Positions 29,722 to 40,599 of a stretch of DNA of 64,000 nucleotides are shown here, piece after piece. Under the pieces are notes generated by a model. The model was not told the origin of the DNA. It was given only the letters and a program-made list of their open reading frames with translations, and did not search any database. Origin of the DNA: Undaria pinnatifida (Eukaryota > Sar > Phaeophyceae > Laminariales > Alariaceae); NCBI GenBank assembly GCA_012845835.1, contig JABAKD010000006.1:10040692-10104691 (forward strand), read 5' to 3'. Both the position numbers and the translations under genes were made by a program. How positions within the stretch are numbered: position 1 is the first letter of the stretch; every line of letters begins with the position of its first letter.

Positions 29722-31305
29722 ATGGACCTCACTCCTTTTCCGGAGTTAACGACTGAACAACAGCGAGCTATACAAGAGTACAAACGAAACCAAGTGACGG
29801 AAAAGCTAGACGATGCCCGCCGCACCCAGCAAGAAGCAACGCATCTCAGGCCCAAGCCGACGAGGAAAGGAGAGGAGCCCAAGCCGAGGAACAAGGTTCC
29901 TGAGGTAAAGGCAACCTACCAACCGATCAGCTTGTGGAAGGGCCGACAAGAATTTCGACGCGATGTAAGGAAAGACGGAGAAGCAGCAGCAATTCGCGGC
30001 GGCTACTACCACACAGGCAGGCAGTTTCGGTTTCAGTCAGACTAGTATGAGAATGCCTGAAGCCTTCGATGGTAGCTTTGAGATAGGAGAGGATCCGCAA
30101 CAGAAGGTGTTGATATTTACTAGCCAACTGAATGCTTACTTTAGGCAACAACGTTGCTTAGAAGCGGTAGAGTCGCTCACACCGCTCAAAGTTGGGCAAC
30201 CAAATGTCGATCGAATGGCTTTGGAAGCAGAGTTTGGCGCAGAGTTGGTCGACCAGGCCTATCGGGCTTAGTCGATACTAATCAATACAATGCCGTACAC
30301 ACCCCTACTACTGCGGATTCAAGCTCTCGGGAGTCCTGGCAAATGGTGGAAACGTTTCAGAAGTTTTACGCCCCGCAATCAGCAGCAGCAAACGCAAGAC
30401 TGACTCAGATATGGTATAATTTTGGCATGAGAGATGGTGAGGCCCCCAACGAATGTTTTGTGAGGGGCAGTGTACTGAGAAGTAAGCCCGGTACTCGTGG
30501 TGCCATACACACTGACAACGATGTTAACCAACACTTCGCACGAAACGTCACCCCCGATTACTCAGTGCAAAAAAGTGTTCTGCTTGCTAAGGAAGAGTTA
30601 AGTCGAAAGGTTCTTGATGATGTTGTGCTGAACGCATATAGCGAGATGGAGATGGCCAAGGTGAGGGGACGAGAGATAGGAAAGGGACACGCCCTTTTTG
30701 TTGCCGACTCGGGTGGTCATAGCAATGAGGGTGGACGAAGGGCAGGCCGAGACGGACGCGGCAGACGCAAACTGGGTGAAGGTAGGAGAGGGCAGCAGTA
30801 TCAGAAGCATCAGCACCCACAACAGCAGCATCATCACCAGCAGCATCAGCGGCAGCAACAGCAGCACCAGCACCCGCGACAGCAACAGCAGAACCACTAT
30901 CAACAGGGCAGCAGCCGTGGAGGTGGTGGCTGGCGCGGGGGGTGGTATTCACAGCAGTGGGGCGCTAGGGGCAGGGGACGCAGCGGCAGGGGAGGCGTTG
31001 GAAGGTATGCAGGAGGTCGTACGCAAACAGTTTGGGGTAGGGAAGCAAGTTTACCTTTGTCCCCCCCCCCCCCCTCTGGTGGGCATAACTATGACGCATA
31101 CCCGCCCAACCTTCCCCGTCCAATTGATAATCAGCCCCCGATACATGCAGCTGACCCTCGCATACGGTGCGAGAACTGCAACGAGCTAGGGCACATGCAC
31201 CAATACTGCCCGTCGGGGGTAGACCCCGGTCAACCGGTGCGAGCACAACCGCGCCCTGCAGGTACCTTCACAGCGCCCGACCAGCGACCACCATGGGCGT
31301 ACTGA
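29722..31305 (+). pseudogene. Copia gag (capsid/nucleocapsid), broken
   Basis: Starts at ATG 29722. The same frame is used at 29722-30045 and from about 30270 to 31305, but 30047-30270 is coded in another frame ('MPEAFDGSFEIGEDPQQKV', 'LNAYFRQQRCLEAVE'), so two compensating shifts are present. The C-terminal part has a long Gln/His tract (CAG/CAC repeats, about 30797-30905), a Gly/Arg-rich stretch and a perfect CCHC zinc knuckle at 31168-31209 (C-x2-C-x4-H-x4-C). It would package element RNA. The first stop of the reading frame is TAG at 30043-30045. Confidence 0.75.
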
Positions 31306-31329
31306 TATGGCCAGGCTGACATAGCGGCC

Positions 31330-32448
31330 GTGGGTGAGGTCACGAACACCGACTACTACGACTACAGCGACCACAGCGGCGACGGAGACTATGGCGACTA
31401 CAGAGACTACAGATACTACAACTACGAGTCACAGCCGGTGCCGCCGCAGACGCAGCCGCAATTTCAACAGCAGCCGTTGTGCAGTAACTATGCACAGCCC
31501 TCTCCACCGCCACCACCGCAGATGCCGGCGTAAAATGGCAACTACGCGCAGTCGCCTCCACCGCCACCGCCTCAACAACAACCGCCGGCGTGCGACGGGA
31601 GCTACGTCCAACAGCAACCTCTACCATCGGCACAGCAGCAGTCCCCGTCGATCTTCGAGAACAACCCACAGCGGCAGCCACCGCAACCACCGCAGCCCCA
31701 ACAACGGACTCATTTTCTTCCCGGCCATGCCCAGCCCTCGTCTCTCTCACCTTTTCCCGGGCCATCTCCGCCTCTCCAGCCTGGACTGCGTCTCCTAATG
31801 GCTCGATCGGCGCCACATGAACAAATTGAATCGGAGTCGATTTTTGATGCGGAAAGATTTGCTGGGTTGGCATTTGCTAGTCAGAACCACGATAGAGTTT
31901 GTGGCAGAGATACAGAGCGCCCTGCAGGTAGTGAATTTTTGGTGTACGACATCGGAGCTACGATTCACATTACCAGCGACGCCCGCAATGTAGGCGACTG
32001 GGTCGAGATCTATCCTGAGAAGCGACAAGTCATGATGGGGGATGGTAAGACAATGAGAGTGGTTGGAGTGGGTAGTATAAACCTCAGAAATCACTCGAAG
32101 ACGGACTTTGATGTGAAGCTCACGGGAGTGTACGCGACGGAGGGAATAGGTTTCAACCCGTTCCCTCTATACCAGGCCCAAACACAGCGAACCATTATCT
32201 TGTATAAAGAGGGCGCACACCTGTGCGATAGACAGCTCACGTTTCCTTGTGATGAAATCGAATCATGCTTGTGTGCCATTTGTTTGAACCCGACCCCGAC
32301 TGCCGGACTTACTGCTGAGCCTGCTTTTTCTGGTGTTTTCCCCATCCCCCTCCCGTCTTCTGGTGCTCAACCTCCCCCCTCGTCGTGGTCTAATCACCCC
32401 TTCCCCTTTGGATGCCTCAATTTTTGTGTAGATGGGGCGGAGCCATAG
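31330..32448 (+). pseudogene. Copia protease region, broken
   Basis: Same frame as gag but separated by TGA at about 31303 and interrupted by TAA at 31531. A Pro/Gln-rich linker (to about 31740) precedes the aspartic protease: 'FLVYDIGATIHITSD' (31933-31977), then 'VMMGDGKTMRVVGVGSI'. The copia active site is normally D-S/T-G; here it is D-I-G (31948-31956). This would be expected to weaken or abolish catalysis. The segment ends at TAG 32446-32448. Confidence 0.7.
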
Positions 32449-32523
32449 GGGTTTGGCTTTGAACCCCTTTCCCACCGTAGGGTACAAGGGGGTACGGCCG
32501 CAGATTTTATTTTCCCGCCTGCC

Positions 32524-33786
32524 GTGAGCGGCATAGTACGTTGCGACTCAAGTTTCCCGACTCCTACTTCAGCTGTATGTGCAGAACCATCAGTGCTACT
32601 CACACCACAACCGCTTGCAGAGCCCTCTCCGAGAGTAGAGCAAGGAGCGGTAGGGATTAGACCTCTTTTTCCTACCACCGGCATGCGGGGGCACCACATC
32701 AGGGCGTTCACGGACGTTGAGCTCATGGATAGTCACGGTGAGACTAATTACACCAAGGTTTTGCCCACCGAACTCAACCCCGCGGCAGCGAAAGCTCTTG
32801 AAGAGGTTGATAAATACACTCTTCTCACTGGTATCGTAGCTACCGATGCATCTGTTCTCGCCCCCCGGGAAATTGCCCTATCCCTCTATGGAACCCCAAG
32901 AAGGTAATCGATATTAATCACTTTCACGTCTCCTCCGGCCACCAGCTCGAACGCCTTCTGATGCAGACGGCTCAGCAGCATGGGATTACCCCCACGGGTG
33001 TGCTGCAGCTGTGTGGTGCCTGCTTGGAGGCTAAGGGGACACGTGCTGGAACACCGCGGAGGACGACATCGCGCACAGGGAGGCCCATGGAGACCGTCCT
33101 TATTGATTCGTCCACACGTTACGAGGCGTCCCTAGGCGGGTCGGTGTATCTGATCATGTTCGTGGAACGCGCGTCGAGGTGGATGCGGCCATACGGTATG
33201 AGGAGAAAGTTTGAGAATACCGCGTACGTCCAGAAGTTCCTCGCCGACATGAACGGAATGGGGAGGCCAAACTGCTCTCGCACCGACAACGGCGGGGAGT
33301 TCATCAGCGCTGACTATGTGGAATACCTCAACTCGGCCGGGATTCGCCGCGAGTACACGGCCCCGAGGAACGTGGTTGTCGAGAGTGCTATTTGGCGTGC
33401 TATAGAGGGCGGCCATGCGGCGCGTCTCGAGATTGGACGACTGTTCCCGGACGTTGACCACGGCAAAATCCCGTTTGTCGGCGCAAATGGCAACCGTCTG
33501 TGGATCGAGGCTGCCCCTTTGGGCTTCCAACTCTCTCAACCGCTCCCCGACCAAGGCGAACACCGGATGGCGGTCACCGCACGAGGTTTTCTTCGAGCGA
33601 CTGCCGAACCTGCAGGTGGTTCTTTTTTTCCATCCAGGCATGATGCGGGTGGACCGGAGCACCAAGTCCGATGCCCATACGGTCAAGTGTTTTTACCTCA
33701 ACAACGGCCACAACCACTCCTCGCCTACCGTCAAGGTTCTCAAAAGCTCCACCGAAAGCGTGTGTTATTCCAGCGACATTGTATAG
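32524..33786 (+). pseudogene. Copia integrase, frameshifted
   Basis: Three frames are needed. 32524-32907 is a linker before integrase. From about 32906 a second frame has the zinc-binding 'HFHVSSGH...CGAC' and the catalytic core: Asp in 'TVLIDSSTRY', Asp in 'CSRTDNGGEFIS' (33285) and Glu in 'NVVVESAIWRA' (33381). From about 33510 the third frame continues with 'SNSLNRSPTKANTG' and 'SPHEVFFERLP', then 'KSDAHTVKCFYLNNG', as in copia integrase C-terminal parts. It normally joins cDNA to host DNA. All three catalytic acids are still present although the frame is broken. Confidence 0.78.
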
Positions 33787-33879
33787 ATGGTCCCCTGCGC
33801 GCCCGTCCTGTCATTGCCACCGCCGGCAGGGGCGGGGGGTTCAGTGGACTTAGTGTACGCTGCCGCGCCGATATAACAT

Positions 33880-34215
33880 ACATGCCGCCGTCACAGCCGT
33901 CACTGCCACCGCCGTCACAGCCGTCCACATGACAGATGTCACTGTCACAGCCGTCACTTCTGTCGCCGTCACAGCCGTTACCGCTGCCGCCGTCGCAGCC
34001 GGCAACGTTACAGCCGTCAATGTCACAACCATCACTTCGGCCGCCGTCACAGCCAGTAACGTTACAGCCGTCACCGCCGCCGGCGTCACAATCGGCAACG
34101 TTGCAGCTTTCACCGTCACGGCCGTCATTTCCGCCGCCATCACAGCCATCAAAGCAGCCACCGTTGCAGCTGGGAACGTCACAGTCGTCCCAGCCGCAGC
34201 CGTCACAGCCGGCCT
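33880..34215 (+). repeat. GCCGTCACAGCCGTCA-type minisatellite inside the copia element
   Basis: About 330 bp of degenerate units of 'gccgtcac(a/t)' and 'gccgtcaacgtcaca', spaced 9-18 bp, between integrase and RT. Long open frames of Thr/Val/Ala or Pro/Ser/Gln across it follow from the repeat and are not genes. Confidence 0.8.
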
Positions 34216-34691
34216 AGGCTCCACCGCCAAAGCCGTCAGCGTCACTGTACTTGGAGGCGCAGCGGATGTCCGGGTATACACGCTCGAAGACGATCCAGTT
34301 TTCAGACAAGCCGACGGCGCACTTCTGGGCAACGCTGGAGCAGCCGCCTCTCCCGTCGACAGTGAATAACGGTGGGGGTTTCAGTCACAACGCTGGGCAT
34401 ATATACATTGCGGTCAAGAAGGAGTCTCTGTCGATGCTAAATACGTGCGGAGCAATGGATGCTGGCCTTCGCGAACAGCTGGCGCCCGCCGTGGAGGGTC
34501 GCGGTGGGAGTTCATGTCGTGAGGGCCACGACCAAGTTGCGCTCGCCGTGGAGGATCGCGGACAGGAGCTATCCGCTGGGAAGTCCGGGGGTATACCTTG
34601 GGCTATGGCGGCAATTCTTGCCACACGCGAGGACATCGAAGCTACGCTAAGCAACCAGCGACCGCCTTACAAGCCTCCGGACCTGCCGTAA
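34216..34691 (+). other. Degenerate integrase-RT linker of the copia element
   Basis: No recognisable domain. Two diverged copies of 'gccgtggagg(g/a)tcgcgg' occur near 34488 and 34548, suggesting a small internal duplication. Confidence 0.35.
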
Positions 34692-35476
34692 TGTTACGCG
34701 GGGGATCTCAAAGTCCCCATGAATCACACGGAGGCCATGCGGTCCGAATACGGGCATCTTTGGAAGGACTCTTCAGGCCGTGAATTATACGGATTGCTGG
34801 AGGCGGGGACATTTGAGTCCGTGTAGCAACGAGTGTACAATTACATCAATGCAATGGTGGTGTTCATTCGGACGGCAGATGAGTACGGATATCCAAATGA
34901 AACCAAGGCAAGAATGGTGGCACGGGGGGATGAGCAGATAGCAAACTTTGACTTTGGGGGATTGTTTGCGCCCACTGCTGCTGTCTCGGGTGTTCGCTTT
35001 ATTGACTTCCACGGCCTGTGAACTACACCTCGACCTGCGCCATTTTTACATTGAGCAGGCTGTCGTGCAATCTGATCCGAAGGAAAACGTGTTCATGCGT
35101 TGGCCTCAGGGTTGCGGGGGGTTGTCGGGGAAGATAGTGAGGCTAAACAGGAGTCTCTATGGCTTGAAGCAGGCATCGAGGCAATGGCATGCCCATCGTA
35201 CTAGATGTTTGTTGACTACGGGGTTTTTACAGTGTCTGGCAGACGCATGCGTTCTCCTGTTGATGGAAAACGAGAGAGTAGTGATGACCATAGTGGTACA
35301 TGTGTATGACATATTCGCTGTTTGGAAGAAGACAAGGTGTGGTCAACTTGGGAGAGATTTGAACCAGATGGTTCCGGTCAAGAACCTTGGAGAGCTACGT
35401 TCGTATTCCAAGTGTTTCTACGAGAAGAATCGGGAGAAGGGGGTGTTGATTTTTTTCCAGCAGACATTCATTTGCT
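34692..35476 (+). pseudogene. Copia reverse transcriptase, frameshifted
   Basis: The first frame holds 'MRSEYGHLWKDSSGREL', 'LLEAGTFESV' then a TAG, and 'ETKARMVARGDEQIANFD' (RT finger). A frame change near 34990 leads to 'ELHLDLRHFYIEQAV', 'VFMRWPQGC' and 'VRLNRSLYGLKQASRQW', all hallmarks of copia RT. The catalytic YVDD box is replaced by 'VHVYDIF', so one of the two catalytic Asp is lost. Ends at TGA near 35476. It copied element RNA into DNA when intact. Confidence 0.85.
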
Positions 35477-35482
35477 GACCAG

Positions 35483-36370
35483 TTGACGAGCAAATACAGG
35501 GTAGAGTGTGGTAAGAGTGTTCCGCTCCCCGTTAGCACGAAACTTGCGAAGTTTGACAAGAATGAAGCGCCAGCGGGCTGGCCATTTCGCGAGTTGTTAG
35601 GCTCACTGATGTGGCTTGCAACTCACCCAGACATCTCCAATGAAGTGAGAGCAGGAACTAGGTACTGTTCGGCCCGCAAGTATGCGCACTGGAGGGCAGT
35701 AATGGGTACCTAAGGATATGCGAGACGGACGAGTGAACTTGGTATTGCTTTTCAGAGGGGTATAGTAGGAGTTTTGAGCTTGCAGGCGTTTGCTGACGCG
35801 GACTACACGAGTGTGGCAGCTGATAGAAGGTCAGTTTCGGGGGGGCTGGTGGTGTGCGGGGGTGCTTGTGTGTCATGATTTTCTAGGACACAGAAGTGCG
35901 TCACGCTGTCTACTACGGAGCCAGAGTACGTGGCGATTGCAGATGCCCTCAAGAAATTCCTATCTCTGGGGCAGGTTTGGCATTTCGTGTTGCCTGCTGT
36001 CGGCATGCCATGCATACCGGTATTCGAGGACAATAAGGGTGCTGTGCAACTTGCACAGAACACCACTACTAACTCCAACTCAAAGCATATCGACGTACGG
36101 CACCACTTCCTCGGTGAGCTGGTAGAGAGAAAAGAGGTATCGATCATCCACGTACCGTGTGAGTTTCAGCATTCCAATTTTCTGACCAAACCAATAGCCC
36201 GGGACTCTTTCGAGTTCCACTGTAATCTTGCGATGAGTTTGTGGGAAGTTTTTTTTTTTTTTGGGTTGCTTTTGGGGACTTTTGATATTGAAATTTGGTT
36301 TTTTTTTTTTTTTTCTTTTTTTCACTATTTATGTTTTGAATTTGGATCGAAGGCGAAGTGTTTGTAGCGT
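35483..36370 (+). pseudogene. Copia RNase H, interrupted by stops
   Basis: A single frame carries 'WPFRELLGSLMWLATHPDIS', then TAA at about 35711, 'LQAFADADYTSVAADRRS', TGA at about 35876, 'TLSTTEPEYVAIADALK', 'FEDNKGAVQLAQN' and 'KHIDVRHHFLGELVE', with the C-terminal 'SNFLTKPI' motif. The catalytic Asp-Glu-Asp-Asp set of copia RNase H is still readable. T-rich DNA follows (36250-36400). Confidence 0.85.
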
Positions 36371-37010
36371 AAAACATGGGGATATTTGTTTTTTTTTCGA
36401 GCATTTGTATATCAAGACTTACCGATTTTTCGTTTTCATTTCCACCAATGTTTCTTTTCACGGATTTGAAGTATATTGTTTACCTGGGGACATGATATAC
36501 GTTGATTTTCGAGATTATGCTAACGATGTTTAAGATTCTCATCTTCATTTCAGTAAATCTCTGGTGATGAACGACATGGCGTGTATTATGAGCAGGAAGG
36601 CATTTGCATATATATTTTGTGGGTTTTGATGATTGAATCCTCAGGAGGCGCATCTTCGAGCTAGTTTAAATTTTTTTTTTTAGAAATGATATCTTTGCTT
36701 TGAACAGGTAGAACAGCTAGATATGATGAAGACTGGCTTCAATAGTTAGTTGAAGAAGCGTCCTAATCAAAGTGTCCTGTATTACCAACGCGTGCTGAGA
36801 GCTTGGTATGGACTAAACCAGAGCGGCACTGGAACTGTTGGACAAAATGTGGCTTGAGTCCGGTGTAGGGAAGTTATGTCATAGCTTAGTTGTTTTGCTG
36901 TTGAAGGCGAAGCTCTTACACGTTTTCTATTTAGAGGATGGTACTTTCGAGTTTGCAGGAATGTAGGATGGCGCGATCATTTTCACGGCAGTTGTCACGA
37001 GCACGAGGGA
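36371..37010 (+). other. 3' untranslated part of the copia element
   Basis: Non-coding and T-rich. A short purine-rich run ('gagcacgaggga') just before 37011 could be the polypurine tract that primes plus-strand synthesis, but it is imperfect. Confidence 0.4.
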
Positions 37011-37308
37011 TGCAAAATTGACTACTTGCTCGTACCAATGTCTGATATATGTAACTACAAAGTTTCTACGTCATAGATCATAATATGAAATTCGTATTCA
37101 GGGAGTTGCAATATTGGTATTGGGCATGTCGGACAAATTTTGAATTTGCAGTCGTTTAGGTGCCCTTCCTTCTTCGGCGGAGACAACGATAATATATATG
37201 CTTATACCTGTTTTAGGACTGCTTCCAAACGCCCTTCGACAGCTCCCATCTTGACATTCTCTACCACATGATGACCTAGGCAACCCCGTGCACGAGGTAC
37301 TTTAATAA
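37011..37308 (+). repeat. Copia 3' LTR
   Basis: Direct repeat of the 5' LTR pieces: 'aattgactacttgctcgtacc', 'tcagggagttgcaatatt', 'ggagacaacgataatatat', 'ttatacctgtttta', 'ctaccacatgatgacct', 'cacgaggtac'. It is uninterrupted where the 5' LTR carries the nested family C element. Confidence 0.75.
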
Positions 37309-37834
37309 AGACCGCTCACTTACCGGCGGTACGACATGATTCACAGTATTTTCTTTGCATCGTTCCCGCTAATTATTTGCACGACAGCAGCAGCGAAATT
37401 TCCTGACGGCATCACCTTTTCCGTGTCGATGTCCATCTCCTGACCTCGAAAGATGAGAGCCCAATTCTTATTTTCGCGTACTGCGCAATTCACCCTCAGG
37501 TAGCGACATTTACATCCGTCTTCCCTTTCGATTTGTTTTTGTCCTGCCTCATTTATTTCTTTGTTTCTTCCAAACGATGTCTTATATTACTTTTTCATTC
37601 CTCTCGCTTTCCTCTGCATATCACCCAAACACACCACCATGTTCACGGGTGGCCAGAACCGGGCGTCTTCATGTATATATTTACTTCGTATACACTACAT
37701 TCCTTCTCGCCGGGCAATATCCGCCTGAGTTCCGCCTACGTGTATATCCTGTGCCTATACTGCTGACGTCTCCATCTCCTCCCTTTGTTACCTTCGACGC
37801 ACCGTAACAGTTCCGGTTGATTAGGGGATCTCCG

Positions 37835-38400
37835 CTTCTGAGACGGTTAGGTTTTCGTCCACCTCTGCGCTGACGAACAGAAGATGCGCGCTGGGTACCT
37901 TCTCGACACCAAGTACTTTACTGCTGCGTCTAAGTAACGGTGGGGCGACAAACAACAATGTGGCTACTCCATCATAGATCTCGTCAACGACGACGACGTC
38001 ATCGTTCGTCTTCAGGCCACACACCCCAGTCCCCCTCCATCACACATGGCGATTGACCTTGCCGACGCCCACCACACCCTCCCCACCAACCCAAAAAACG
38101 AAGAAGGTCAAGACGAAGTCTTCCTCCTCAAAGTCAAAGAAGAATACACCTAACAAATCTAAGCGCACGAAGCCCCTCCCCACTCCAATACCTCGTCCGC
38201 CCCGGAGTCCGACGAATACAGCGACAACGACATCGGCAGCGACACCTTGTACGTGCCTGGAGATAACAGCGAATCCGACCCTGACAGTAACAACGACAAC
38301 TCAGCGACGAAACCCTGGACGAGTTGGCCAACGAGCCCGAGCAAGACGATGGCTCCGACTACCTCATCAACGCTGCCGACGACAGCGATGGTATCTGACC
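37835..38400 (+). pseudogene. Decayed acidic-tailed coding remnant, unidentified
   Basis: With frame changes and stops, pieces read 'KMRAGYLLDTKYFTAASK', 'DLVNDDDVIVRLQATHP', 'KNEEGQDEVFLLKVKEEYT', 'APESDEYSDNDIGSDTLYV' and 'LDELANEPEQDDGSDYLIN', ending at TGA near 38398. The long Asp/Glu/Ser-rich C terminus looks like the tail of a mobile-element or nuclear protein. I do not recognise the family. Codon-level continuity across three frames suggests a real but dead ORF. Confidence 0.35.
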
Positions 38401-39879
38401 TCCTATTTATTCTGTGTTCTTCTTTGCGCGCGCGCATTCCGACTTACATCCGGGTTCTAGCATTTCCCCATTTGTTGCTGCACTTTGGCGTTTACCTGGC
38501 GGAGTACCGGATTTGCGGTTGGCGTTACGGAGGTTGCATTCTGTATCTTATTTCCATTCGCTGGCTTTTTTCGTGAGTTCTCAACTTTTTCCCGACTGAC
38601 TCTATAGTCGGACGTGTTCTGCCGCGTTTCCGTGTATGAAGTTCACTCTTAATCTTATTTTTCTTTCTTTCCACACCGAGTGCTTTCTTCTATTACTCGC
38701 ATATATATATGACCCGCTGCTTGTACGAAGTGTGTTCTTTGTTGCTGGCGTAGAAGCAGCATTATTTCCCGTGTGACGTGTGCTTTTTTTCAACGTTGCT
38801 CCTGCCAGGTGTGTTGCTTGTGGTACGGGTGGCCACAACATTTTGTTTCGTATTCCGATTGTACTTACTTCACTGCTGCTGCCAGTGTCTTTTCATTATT
38901 TTTTCTTTGAGCTCTTACTATTTTCGCTCCTCTGATGTCCCGGTTGTTTCTACGAGGTCTACTGTTTATCGCAGGCGCACAAACAGCATTGGTGTTCCGT
39001 GTATACCTCCGTAGTTGACTGCCGCCTTTGTCTCCCTTTCTTCAAGCGGTGGGTGGTTCCTTGCGCTCTCCTGTACCACGGTTCGTTGTAGAAGTGGCTG
39101 TAAAAAACGTATGCACAACTTGTCTAGTATTCGCTTCCGCGGAAAAAATCGACTTTCCGTTCAGAGTCTAACCCCTGACCCGTGCCTTGTTTGCTTTCCT
39201 GTATATTATCGGTAGGAAACACCATCTGTTTTCTTTCTTTTCGGTGGAGGTTTATGGCATAGGTTCACATACAACATTCTTTGGCACAAAGGAGTTGTTT
39301 ACCCTTGCGTCTTGGTTGCTGTTCACTTATGTGGGTATTCTTTCGCGAGGGCATTTTTCCCCGATATCCCGGTTTCTCATTGCATCTCGCTTTTGGTTTC
39401 TTATCTCCTAATACTAATGTGAATGTAGATCAACGCCACCGGCGAATTTTTTCCTTCGTCCTGTCTTTCCCGGTTAATATTTCTCTTTGGGCACTCCTCT
39501 TATGGGAAATTCATGTCTTCCGTTGACAAATATATACGATCCATGGCCGATACGTCACGCACGCCGTCGGCTCTGCTCTTGTTTCTCCCCCGCTACATTA
39601 TATCAACCCCGACAAGCAACACACATAGATAGTGCCTACTCATTAGCGTCTCCCATCGACAATGGGACAAAACAGTAGGATTATTTTGGAGAACAGCACG
39701 ACATGCTGCGGCACGTCTCCCGTAACCACATTGTTGTTTTCATGTCCTTTACTGCCCCCTACCCCCATGCATCTTCTTTCTTTCCGCCAAGACCATTATT
39801 CACACCGACACCCTTATGGCCCCATCGCCCAATCAATAGGGGCGAGGGGGGGCGATACATAAACCTAGTGTTGTGGACA
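38400..39879. other. T/C-rich non-coding DNA, nothing recognised
   Basis: The + strand is strongly pyrimidine-rich over 1.4 kb with short frames in all phases. No domain or repeat family recognised. It could be 3' non-coding DNA of the remnant at 37835. Confidence 0.35.
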
Positions 39880-40095
39880 AGCCGTGATTACAGGCGTCAT
39901 GACCCCCCATCCCCCCCCCAACGTACAAGCCGTCATAATTATCTCGCAAAGGATTAAGCTTTGCCACCACTGTTGTATCAGCTAGGCAGGCTTGTCGTTT
40001 ACCTTTGAACTTTACTAACTCGCGCTCTCGCGCTTTCTCTCAGCATTCTTTTTCCGTCTCAAAACGAGGATTGATTCGCACTCGGGTAGACTAAA
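39880..40095 (-). mobile_element. SINE body fragment (minus strand)
   Basis: Matches the SINE body at 10126 in the same orientation: 'caagccgtgattacaggcgtcatgac', 'actttactaactcgcgctctcgcgctt', 'gcactcggg'. The tRNA-like head is missing and the middle has diverged or been replaced. Confidence 0.5.
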
Positions 40096-40521
40096 AAAAA
40101 TCACTATTACATTAGGAGAGATGATGTTCACCCAGTAAAACTAACCCGTTGCGAATAGGAGAGGTCGGTATATTGAGGACCGGCCGACCTGACTGTTGTT
40201 TGTACATATGTTTTCGCCGTTTTCCTGGGGTTCACGCAGGCCCATATGCCACCCCAAAACGAAAGCAACAACCAAATAGTAGTCGCAAAACAAAAGAATG
40301 CTAGAAGCGGTAACGGTTCGGCAGGGGCGAACTACGCAGCGAGCTTGCAGATTCCGACGGCACCAAGGAGTAGGAGCTCGTTTATCAGCCGGTTGTGCTC
40401 GAATTTTGATAAGCGTACAACCCGGCAGCCGTATACCCAAATAAAACAGAACATTTGCACCATTCTAGGAAGCACACAGACACCAACAACACCAATAAAT
40501 GGCAGCCAAGCATTGTTGAGT

Positions 40522-40566
40522 TTGGTTCGGTTCGGTTCGGTTCGGTTGGGTTGGGTTGGGTTGGGG
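40522..40566 (+). repeat. Pentanucleotide microsatellite (GGTTC)n(GGTTG)n
   Basis: Four GGTTC units run directly into about five GGTTG units, a two-part array in which the unit changed by one base. Confidence 0.85.
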
Positions 40567-40599
40567 GTGGTTTGGTCAGATTAGGCTGGGTAAACTCTA

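Larger units (their letters stand above)
28780..37308 (+). mobile_element. Degenerate Ty1/copia LTR retrotransposon
   Basis: Two related direct repeats (28780-28963 plus 29557-29662, and 37011-37308) flank gag, protease, integrase, RT and RNase H in the order protease-integrase-RT-RNase H that defines Ty1/copia. At least three in-frame stops and several frame changes break the coding region, so it cannot be autonomous. The LTRs are roughly 85% identical over about 97 aligned bases by eye, so the insertion is old. The 5' LTR carries a nested family C element. LTR ends and target duplication could not be fixed exactly. Confidence 0.85.

Noticed and set aside
30587-31246. Several open frames on both strands over the copia gag region
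   Set aside because: They are shadows of the Gln/His- and Gly/Arg-rich gag frame; CAG repeats stay open in every phase.
33929-34369. 146-codon Thr/Val/Ala frame and overlapping Pro/Ser/Gln frame
   Set aside because: Created by the minisatellite inside the dead copia element; its two strands and phases are all open.
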